From contig NC_050099.1 in NCBI RefSeq assembly GCF_902167145.1, positions 241,564,588 through 241,628,587 on the forward strand: a stretch of DNA of 64,000 nucleotides, in the 5' to 3' direction. This DNA is from Zea mays. Its lineage: Eukaryota; Streptophyta; Magnoliopsida; Poales; Poaceae. Both the position numbers and the translations under genes were made by a program. Below the pieces are notes generated by a model. The model was not told the origin of the DNA and searched no databases. It saw only the letters and a list, made by a program, of their open reading frames with translations. Below are positions 54,756 through 64,000 of this stretch, piece by piece. How positions within the stretch are numbered: position 1 is the stretch's first letter; every line of letters starts with the position of its first letter.

Positions 54756-57383
54756 ATGTCGGGAGCATCCACCAAGAGGGAGATCGGGACCGGCGAGAAG
54801 CCCGCCACAAGCCATGGGAAGGCTCCATCCGGGGAGTCCACCAACAAGGTGAAGGGATCCCCTTCACATGACAAGTCGCGTCGGAGCGGTGACAAGAAGA
54901 AGAAGATGAAGAAGGTGGTCTACTACGAGACCGACTCTTCATCGCCATCCACCTCCGGCTCCGACACGTCGTCCGTAACTTCTAAGCGCCATGAGCGCAA
55001 GAAGTTTAGTAAGATCCCCCTACGTTACCCTCACATTTCCAAACGTACTCCATTACTTTCCGTCCCATTAGGCAAACCACCTATGTTTGATGGTGAAGAT
55101 TATAATATGTGGAGTGATAAAATGAGGCATCATCTAACCTCACTCCACACTAGCATTTGGGATGTTGTTGAGATTGGAGTACAGGTACCATCACCAGGGG
55201 ATGAAGACTATGATTCGGACAAGGTCGCCCAAATCCGACACTTCAACTCCTAAGCCACCACTATACTCCTCGCCTCTCTAAGTCGAGAGGAGTATAACAA
55301 GGTGCAAGGGTTAAAGAGCGCCAAGGAGATTTGGGACGTGCTCAAGACCGCGCACGAAGGAGACAAGGTGACCAAGATCACCAAGCGGGAGACGATTAAG
55401 GGGGAGCTCGGTCGATTCCGACTCAACCAAGGCGAGGACCCACAAGCCATGTACAACCGCTTGAAGACCTTGGTGAACCAAGTGCGCAACCTCGGGAGCA
55501 CCAAATGGGATGACCATGAGATGGTCAAGGTTATTCTAAGATCCCTCGTTTTCCTTAATCCTACGCAAGTTCAATTAATTCGAGGTGATCCTAAATACAC
55601 GCTAATGTCTCCCGAGGAGGTCATAGGTAAATTTGTGAGCTTTGAGCTAATGATCAAAGGCTCCAAAAAGATCATCGAGCAAGGCAACTCCTCCACGCCC
55701 GAAGCACAACCCGTTGCATTCAAAGCAACGGAGGAGAAAAAAGAAGATTCTACTCCAAGTAGAATCCCCATTGACGCCTCCAAGCTCGACAATGAGGAGA
55801 TGGCGCTCATCATCAAGAACTTCCGTCAAATCCTCAAATAAAGGAAGGGGAAAGATTACAAGCCCCGTTCCAAGAAGGTGTGCTACAAGTGTGGTAAGCC
55901 CGGTCATTTCATTGCTAAATGTCCTTTATCTAGTGATAGTGACAGGGGCGACAACAAGAAGGGAAAGAGGAGAGAAAATAAGAGGTATTACAAGAAGAAG
56001 GGCGGTCATGCCATGTTTGCCGGGAGTGGGACTCCGACGAGAGCTCCACCGACTCCTCCTCCAACGAGGACGCCGCCAACATCGCCGTCATCAAAGGGCT
56101 CCTCTTCCCCAACGTCGGCCACAAGTGTCTCATGGCAAAGAACGGCAAAAAGAAGAAGGTTAAATCTAAATCCTCCACTAAATATGCAACCTCTAGTGAT
56201 GAGGATAATTCTAGTGATGAGGAGGATAATTTGCGTACCCTTTTTGCCAACCTAAACATGCAACAAAAATAAAAATTAAATGAATTAATTAGTGTTATTC
56301 ATGAGAAGGATGAACTCTTGGACTCCCAAGAGGACTTCCTAATTAAGGAAAATAAGAAGCATGTTAAGGTTAAGAATGCTTATGCTCTAGAAGTAGAAAA
56401 ATGTGAAAAAATATCTAATGAGCTAAGCACTTTCCATGATGTTATTACCAACCTTAGAAATGAGAATGCTAGTTTAATTGCTAAGGTTGATTCAAATGTG
56501 TGTGATGATTCAATTTCCAATCTTAAAGATAATAATGCTAGTTTACTTGCTAAGATTGAAAAATTGAATATTTCTCTTACTAGCCTTAGAAATGAAATGA
56601 AAATTTGATTGCTAAGGCTAAGGACTTAGATGTTTGCAATGTTACCATTTCCAATCTTAGAAATGAAAATGACATTTTACATGCTAAGATTGTTGAACTA
56701 AAATCTTGCAAACCCTCTACATCTACCATTGAACATGTTTCCATTTGCACTAGATGTAGAGACATTAATGTTGATGCTATTCATGACCATCTAGCTTTAA
56801 TTAAGAAACAAAATGATCACATAGCTCAACTTAATGCCCAAATTAATGAGCATGACTTGGAAAACGAAAAATTTAAATTTGCTAGAAGCATGCTTTATAG
56901 TGGGAGACGCCCTGGCATCAAGGATAGCATTGGCTTCCAAAAGGGAGACAATGTCAAACTTAATGCCCTCCTAAAAGATTGTCTAACTTTGTTAAGGGCA
57001 AGGCTCCCATGCCTCAGGATAACGAGGGTTACATTTTATACCCTACCGGTTATCTCGAGCACAAGATTAGGAGAATTCACTCTAGGAAGTCTCACTCTGG
57101 CCCTAATCATGCTTTTATGTATAAGGGTGAGACATCTAGCTCTAGGCAATCAACTCGTGCAAAATTGCCTAAGAAGAAAACTTCTATTGCATCAAATGAT
57201 TCTAACATTTCATTTAAAACTTTTGATGCATCTTATGTTTTGACTAACAAATCCGGCAAGGTAGTTGCCAAGTATGTTGGGGGCAAGCACAAGGGGTCAA
57301 AGACTTGTGTTTGGGTACCCAAAGTTCTTGTATCTAATGTCAAAGGACCCAAAACCGTTTGGGTACCTAAAATCAAGAACTAA
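54756..57383 (+). pseudogene. Broken gag of Ji-like Sirevirus
   Basis: Homologous to the Opie-like gag along its length: KPPMFDGEDYNMW, ETIKGELGRFRL, the knuckle CYKCGKPGHFIAKC (about 55879), the coiled-coil part and CTRCRDINVDAIHDHL. Premature stops occur at 55251, 55839 and 56270, and frame changes near 56030, 56600 and 56980. It cannot make a full-length product. It ends in TAA at 57381 with pol in the +1 frame, the same arrangement as in the Opie-like copy. Confidence 0.88.
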
Positions 57384-57396
57384 ATTTGTTTTGTAG

Positions 57397-60300
57397 GTTT
57401 ATGCATCCGGGGGCTCAAGTTGAATCATCGATAGCGGGTGCACAAACCATATGACAGGGGAGAAGATGATGTTCTCCTCCTATGAGAAAAACCAAGATCC
57501 CCAACGAGCTATCACATTCGGGGATGGAAATCAAGGTTTGGTCAAAGGATTGGGTAAAATTGCTATATCACCTGACCACTCTATTTCCAATATTTTTCTT
57601 GTAGATTCTTTAGATTACAACTTGCTTTTTGTTTCTCAATTATGTAAAATGGGCTACAACTGTCTTTTTACGGATACAGGTGTTACTGTCTTTAGAAGAA
57701 GTGATGATTCAATAGCTTTTAAGGGAGTATTAGAGGGTCAGCTATACTTAGTTGATTTCAATAGAGCTGAACTCGATACTTGCTTAATTGCTAAGACTAA
57801 CATGGGTTGGCTCTGGCATCGCCGACTAGCACTTGTTGGAATGAAGAATCTTCACAAGCTTCTAAAGGGAGAACACATTTTGGGACTAACAAATGTTCAA
57901 TTTGAGAAAGACAGGATTTGTAGCGCATGCCAAACAGGGAAGCAAGTTGGGGTTCATCATCCGCACAAGAACATTATGACGACTGACAGGCCACTCGAGC
58001 TCCTACACATGGACCTATTCGGCCCGATAGCTTACATAAGCATCGGCGGGAGTAAGTACTCTCTAGTTATTGTGGATGATTATTCTCGCTTCACTTGGGT
58101 GTTCTTTTTGCAGGAAAAATATCATACCCAAGAGACCTTAAAGGGATTCTTGAGACGAGCTCAAAATGAGTTCGGCTTAAGGATCAAAAAGATTAGAAGC
58201 GACAATGGGACGGAGTTCAAGAACTCTCAAATAGAAGGCTTCCTTGAGGAGGGGGCATCAAGCATGAGTTCTCTTCTCCCTACACTCCATAGCAAAATGG
58301 TGTAGTGGAGAGGAAGAATAGAGCTCTATTGGACATGGCAAGGACCATGCTTGATGAGTACAAGACTTTGGATCGGTTTTGGGCGGAGGCGGTCAACACC
58401 GCGTGCTACGCCATCAACCGGTTGTATCTACACCGAATCCTCAAGAAGACATCGTATGAACTCCTAACCGGTAAAAAGCCCAATATTTCATATTTTAGAG
58501 TCTTTGGTAGCAAAAGCTTTATTCTTGTTAAAAGATGTAGAAAATCAAAATTTGCTCCTAAGGCTGTAGAAGGCTTTTTACTAGGATATGATTCAAACAC
58601 AAGGGCATATAGAGTCTTTAACAAGTCCTCTGGACTAGTTGAAGTTTCTTGTGACATTGAGTTTGATGAGACTAACGGCTCTCAAGTAGAGCAAATTGAT
58701 CTTGATGAGCTAGATGATGAAGAGGCTCCGTGCGTCGCACTAAGGAACATGTCCATTGGGGATGTGTGTCCTAAGGAATCCGAAGAGCCTCCACAAGCAC
58801 AAGATCAACCATCTTACTCCATGCAAGCATCTCCGCCAACTCAAGATGAGGATGAGGCTCAAAATGATGAAGGAGAAGATCAAGAAGTTGAGCCACCTCA
58901 AGAAGAGAGCAATGATCAAGGGGGGGATGCCTATGATCAAGATGAGGAAGATGAACAAGTTCCGAGGCCGCCACACCTAAGAGTCCACCAAGCAATCCAA
59001 CGAGATCACCCCGTGAACACCATCCTTGGCGATATTCAAAAGGGGGTAACTACTCGATCTCGTGTTGCTCATTTTTGTGAACATTACTCTTTTGTTTCCT
59101 CTATTGAGCCACACAGGGTAGAGGAAGCACTTCAAGATTCGGATTGGGTGGTGGCAATGCAAGAGGAGCTCAACAACTTCACTAGGAATGAGGTATGACA
59201 TTTAGTTCCACGTCCTAACCAAAATGTTGTAGGATCCAAGTGGGTCTTCTACAACAAGCAAGATGAGCATGGTGTGGTGACAAGGAACAAAGCCCGACTT
59301 GTGGCCAAGGGATACTCACAAGTCGAAGGTTTGGATTTCGGTGAAACCTATGCACCCGTAGCTAGGCTTGAGTCAATTCGCATTTTACTTGCCTATGCTA
59401 CTTACCATGGCTTTAAGCTTTACCAAACGGACGTGAAAAGTGCCTTCCTCAACGGACCAATCAAGGAAGAGGTCTATGTTGAGCAACCTCCTGGCTTTGA
59501 AGATAGTGAGTACCCTAATCATGTATATAAACTCTTTAAGGCGCTTTATGGGCTCAAGCAAGCCCCAAGAGCATGGTATGAATGCCTAAGAGATTTCCTT
59601 ATCACTAATGGCTTCAAAGTCGGAAAGGTCGGTCCTACTTTATTTACTAAAACTCTTGAAAATGATTTATTTGTATGCCAAATTTATGTTGATGATATTA
59701 TATTTGGGTATACTAATGAATCTACATGTGAGGAATTTAGTAGGATCATGACACAAAAATTCGAGATGTCTATGATGGGGGAGTTGAAGTACTTCTTAGG
59801 ATTTCAAGTGAAGCAACTCCAAGAGGGCACCTTCATTAGCCAAACGAAGTACATTCAAGATATTCTCAACAAGTTTGGGATGAAGGATGTCAAGCCCATC
59901 AAGACACCCATGGGAACCAATGGGCATCTCGACCTCGACACGGGAGGTAAATCCGTAGATCAAAAGGTATACCGGTCGATGATATGTTCTTTACTTTATT
60001 TATGTGCATCTCAACTGGACATTATGCTTTCCGTATGCATGCGTGCAAGATTCCAAGCCGATCTTAAGGAAGCTCACCTTAGGGCCGTGAAACGAATCTT
60101 GAGATATTTAGTTTATACTCCTAACTTTGGACTTTGGTACCCTAGGGGATCCACATTTGATTTAATTGGTTATTCAGATGCCAATTGGGCAGGGTGTAAA
60201 ATTAATAGAAAGAGCACATCGGGGACTTGCCAGTTCTTGGGAAGGTCTCTGGTGTCTTGGGCTTCAAAGAAGCAAAATTCCGTAGCTCTTTCTACCGCCG

Positions 60301-60638
60301 AAGCCGAGTATATTATCGCAGGCCATTGTTGCGCGCAATTGCTTTGGATGAGGCAAACCCTCAGGGACTATAGTTACAAATTAACCAAAGTTCCTCTTCT
60401 ATGTGATAATGAGAGTGCAATCCGCATGGCAGATAATCCCGTTGAGCATAGCCGCACTAAACACATAGTCATTCGGTATCATTTCTTAAGGGATCACCAA
60501 CAAAAGGGGGATATATAGATTGCATATATTAACACCAAAGAACAATTAGCCGATATCTTTACCAAGCCATTAGATGAACAAACATTTACCAAACTTAGGC
60601 ATGAGCTAAATATTCTTGATTCTAGGAATTTCTTTTGA
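57397..60638 (+). pseudogene. Broken pol of Ji-like Sirevirus
   Basis: Integrase ([19 protein letters not shown]), reverse transcriptase (YVDDIIFGY) and RNase H ([18 protein letters not shown]) are recognisable. In-frame stops lie near 57422, 58290-58304 (with an adjacent frameshift that removes the integrase Glu context), 59197 and 60516. Most stops look like transition mutations, as expected of methylated repeats. It is inactive. Confidence 0.9.
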
Positions 60639-61439
60639 TGTTTTGCACACATAGCTCATTAATATACCTTTGATCATATCTCTTTTATATGCTATGACTA
60701 ATGTGTTTTCAAGTGTATTTCAAACCAAGTCATAGATTGAAAGGGAAACAGAGTCTTCGGCGAAGACAAAGGCTTCCAGTCCACTCCATCAAATTACTCA
60801 TCCTTCGCCGTCGCTCCGCGCCGCTCTTCGTCTTTGGTATAATCTTCACTCATATTTTGTTTGCCAAAGGGGGAGAAAGTAGTTATAGAAGGGCTTATAT
60901 TTCACTCAAGTATCCGTTTTTGGCGATTCATGCTAAAGGGGGAGAAAGTATAACCCAAAGCAAAAGGACCGCACCACCACCTAATTTTAAAAATAAAGAT
61001 TCTCAAATTGATATCTTATTGTGTTCAAAAGGGGGAGAAGGTATGCTCAAAAAGGGGGAGAAAGTAGTATCTTCGAAAATTGGAAAACCCTCTTGAACAC
61101 TAAGGGGGAGTTTTGTTTAGTCAAAGGAAAAGCATTTGAAACAGGGGGAGAAAATTTCCAAATCTTGAAAATGCTTCTCAAAATCTTATTCATTTACCTT
61201 TGACTATTTGCAAAAGGACTTTGAAAAGAATTTACAAAAGAATTTGCAAAAACAAAACATGTGGTTCAAACATGGTCCAAAATGCTAAAATTAAAGAAAC
61301 AATCCATGCACATCTTATGAGAATATACTGGTTTCATTCCAAGCAACCTTTGCACTTACAATTATGCAAACTAGTTCAATTATGCATTTATATATTTGCT
61401 TGGGTTTGTGTTGGCATCAATCACCAAAAAGGGGGAGAT
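60639..61439 (+). other. 3' internal region of Ji-like element with seven polypurine-like motifs
   Basis: GGGGGAG occurs at 60869, 60938, 61031, 61054, 61104, 61144 and 61431, the last abutting the 3' LTR. There is no env-like ORF. Confidence 0.85.
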
Positions 61440-62569
61440 TGAAAGTGAAATAGGCTTACACCTTTTCCTAAATTGATTTTGGTGGTTGAATTGCCTAACA
61501 CAAATAATTGGACTAACTAGTTTGCCCTAGTCTATAAGTTTACAGGTGCCAAAGGTTCACAACAAGCCAATAAAAAGACCAAAGATGGGTTCAAATAAAG
61601 TGAGCTAAAGACATCCCAAAAGGCACCCTAGTCTGGCGCACCGGACTGTCTGGTGTACCAGCGGACAGTGTCCGGTGCACCAGGGAACTTGACGATGAAC
61701 TCGCTACCTTCGGGAAAATGGGAGGTCGCTCCGCTATAATTCACCGGAGTGTCCGGTGTGCCAGCGGAGCAATGGCTACTTCGCGCCAACGGTCGACTAC
61801 TACCACATTAAATGCGCTACAGTGCGCGCCAGAGTCAGAGCACGCGCAGAAGGGGCACTGGACAGCCCAGAGGCCCCACCAGTCAGAGCTCCAACGGTCA
61901 GAACCCAACGACCGGCTGACGTGGCTAGCGCACCGGACTGTCCGGTGCGCCATGCGACAGACAGCCTCCCAACGGCCACTTTTGGTGGTTGGGGCTATAA
62001 ATACCCCAACCACCACACCATTCATTGCATCCAAGTTTTCCAACTTCCCACATCTTACAAGAGCTATAGCATTCAATACAAGACACACCAAAGAGATCAA
62101 ATCCTCTCCCAAGTCCATAGTTCATTCCAAATCAAATAGTGACTAGAGAGAGAGTGACTTGTGTTCATTTGAGCTCTTGCGCTTGGATTGCTTCTTTTTC
62201 TCATTCTTTCTTGTGATCAACTCAATTGTAACCGAGGCAAGAGACACCAATTGTGTGGTGGTCCTTGCGGGAACTTTGTGTCCCGTTTGATTGAGAAGAG
62301 AAGCTCACTCGGTCTTAGTGACCGTTTGAGAGAGGGAAAGGGTTGAAAGAGATCTGGTCTTTGTGACCACCTCAACGGGGAGTAGGTTTGCAAGAACCGA
62401 ACCTCGGTAAAACAAATCCTTGTGTCTCACTCTTTATTTGCCCGCGATTTGTTTTTTCACCCTCTCTCTCGGACTCGTTCATATTTCTAACGCTAACCCG
62501 GCTTGTAGTTGTGCTTAAGTTTATAAATTTCAGATTCGCCCTATTCACCCCCCCTCTAGGCGACTTTCA
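61440..62569 (+). repeat. 3' LTR of Ji-like element
   Basis: 1130 bp, starting tgaaagtgaaataggctta after the polypurine tract and ending gactttca. It lacks about 35 bp of the palindrome region present in the 5' LTR and shows about 3% substitutions against it. Confidence 0.9.
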
Positions 62570-62757
62570 GAAGGCCTTAAGCCGAAGGCCCGAAAAAATA
62601 CCTTCCCTTCGCTAGAATAGCGACAACCAATGACAGACAGGGCCCGCCATGTTGCAAAGCACTAGGCGTATAAATATGAACCTACAGCGGCAACATTTGA
62701 TATGTTGTCTCTGCTATTTGCGTTTTTTCTCAAATTTCTAGCTCTTGCTTAATAGCT
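62570..62757 (-). other. Continuation of the split Tat gypsy remnant
   Basis: ttaagccgaaggcccgaaaa and accttcccttcgc match the spacer of the left-edge gypsy element (2888-2920). With 53480-53540 this reconstitutes the same non-coding 3' interior, confirming that the Ji-like element landed inside it. Confidence 0.65.
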
Positions 62758-64000
62758 TGAAGCGTCCCCAATCCTCTGGGACTCAGATGTGATACAATTA
62801 CTAGTCCCAGGAGGCTAGTAAACACATTTATACATCAGATGATTCCAGATATGCTTAAACGAGACAAACCTATAAAGGTGGCGATCAACTTTAAGAGTTG
62901 GTCCACAACTCGGGACTTATCATCAGAGTGGGGCTGAAGCTGCCCGATATACGCAGTGAAGCAATTCAACGGTCCAACAGCCACAGGCAAGGTTGGGAAC
63001 AGTCGTAACTCTTACCCGATCTCCTTTTTCTGAAAAACAACAAATAAGCAAGGGTGAGTACAAACGTACTCAGCAGCCCACCTTCACCCGCGGAATGGGG
63101 AAATCAGATATAATGCATGGAATATGTGGAGTTCAGGATATTTTGCAGAAACAACAATATTTTATGCAGAGTTGTTTTGAAAAACATTTTGTATTTTTGC
63201 AAAGCGCATCCTCTCCAAAAGGAGCAGGAAGTTTTTCAGTATTATAACAAAATCCCCTGGACTAAACCATCCAGGTATCTCGGCAGTTCCCACTGGTTTT
63301 CATTTTCAAAAACAGCTACTGGACTTCCCGTCCACCATAGCTCACGGCTCAACCGCCGAACCTTTTAAAAACCACTTTTCTCAAAACCATCTTTTTTGGA
63401 AAACAAAACATTAATTGCCATATCATACCAGACTCGTCCATTCCTATGGACACAGACTATTCGAATAGGTTTAAACTCGCGCAGAGGGGTACACTTTACC
63501 CACTAGTTCGGCTCTGCGATCCCATGGCCAATGAGACCCGAATCCGACTCTCTTTCTTTCCCCGCACGTCCTAACCTTAACGGTTATTCGGAAGGAGTCA
63601 GGCCACCACCATGTCCAAACCGGACAAAACTTTCCCCCTCCTTATCTCCTCCCGGTGCTCCCCAGCCTTCATAACCCTGGGGTTGGACCGTATGAGTTCA
63701 GATTGAGTGACTGCCCACACAGTCTCGAGTGGTTGTACTATTAAAGAGTACAAGTAGTGAAGATGACAAACCGGTCCTTATATGAGGGGACAATCCTTCT
63801 GCTCACGCCTAAACCAGCTGAGCCAACACCTTAGGCCCTCCCCTAAACCAGGGAGTCCCTGATTATCCCACTCACAAGGTGATAAGGGTGAAAACCCTTC
63901 ATCACACACATTTTGAAAAGCATTTTCTTTTGAAAATTCACACCTGTTCTCAAATCATTTGGAACATATATATCAGGGATTGATTGCGGCAAGCGGCTGG
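62758..64000. other. Unclassified repetitive-looking sequence to window end
   Basis: It begins tgaagcgtccccaatcctct and has LTR-like character (TG start, long non-coding run), but no partner end, primer site or ORF is inside the window. It could be an LTR or a transposon interior. No gene is supported. Confidence 0.35.

Larger units (their letters stand above)
53541..62569 (+). mobile_element. Ji/PREM-2-like Sirevirus (Ty1/copia), complete in structure, coding-dead
   Basis: 9029 bp flanked by GAAGG (53536-53540 and 62570-62574). LTRs are 1167 and 1130 bp and differ by roughly 30-35 substitutions plus indels, including a ~35-bp difference in the palindrome region. The primer binding site tggtatcagag lies at 54710. 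gag and pol carry several stops and frameshifts. The LTR start (tgaaagggaaataggcttac) is that of the maize Ji/PREM-2 group, by recognition only. It inserted into an older gypsy remnant. Confidence 0.9.

Noticed and set aside
62993..63368. Two ~84-codon + ORFs near the right edge
   Set aside because: Overlapping frames in repetitive-looking DNA without protein features.

Overview
The window is nuclear DNA of a grass, almost certainly maize (Zea mays) or a very close relative. The reasons are: intron-bearing plant genes; Sirevirus-type copia retrotransposons whose LTRs and gag/pol resemble the maize Opie and Ji/PREM-2 families; a Tat-lineage Ty3/gypsy element with an antisense ORF; Tourist- and Stowaway-like MITEs; and an Au-type SINE. 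Family names come from recognition of the sequence, not from a search. Four genes look intact: a thylakoid-lumen FKBP (11.9-13.1 kb, +), a mitochondrial ribosomal protein L7/L12 (14.6-15.1 kb, +), a DUF868 protein (15.7-16.6 kb, -) and a complete 16-exon DDI1 gene (45.7-51.6 kb, -). There are also two nuclear tRNA-Leu(AAG) genes (-).

Layout. 1-8357: a reverse-oriented Tat-type gypsy element cut by the window edge. Its pol starts 44 bp from the 5' LTR, leaving no room for gag. An oppositely transcribed, intron-containing ORF (13-2702) faces pol, and between the two 3' ends lie tandem repeats whose predicted hairpin stems co-vary. 8363-12110: a direct duplication of a segment carrying tRNA-Leu(AAG) and the 5' part of the FKBP gene; only the second copy is followed by the whole gene. 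12.1-16.6 kb: the gene island. 17774-27957: an Opie-like solo LTR split by a very young, complete Opie-like element (18647-27586).

27958-45 kb: decayed sequence. It holds a subtilase pseudogene, MITEs, a PIF/Harbinger remnant and a run of short gene fragments with introns (PUB/zinc-finger protein, rhomboid protease, cellulose synthase, nucleoside hydrolase, PPR-DYW and unrecognised pieces). These are mostly on the minus strand, as expected of a multi-gene-capturing Helitron-like element, although no Helitron ends were found. 45.7-51.6 kb: DDI1, with one intron swollen by a Stowaway-like MITE and a SINE nested in another repeat. 52.1-53.5 kb: a solo LTR and a truncated LTR of the same gypsy family seen at the left edge. 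53541-62569: an older, coding-dead Ji-like element inserted into that gypsy remnant. 62.6-64 kb: gypsy remnant followed by unclassified repetitive sequence.

The genes do not form a pathway. FKBP acts in the thylakoid lumen, bL12m in mitochondrial translation and DDI1 in ubiquitin/proteasome shuttling; the rest is the life history of nested transposable elements. The strongest unexplained signals are the covarying hairpin array at 3.2-3.6 kb, the gag-less pol paired with a spliced antisense gene, the compensated base pair between the duplicated tRNAs, and the multi-gene fragment mosaic.
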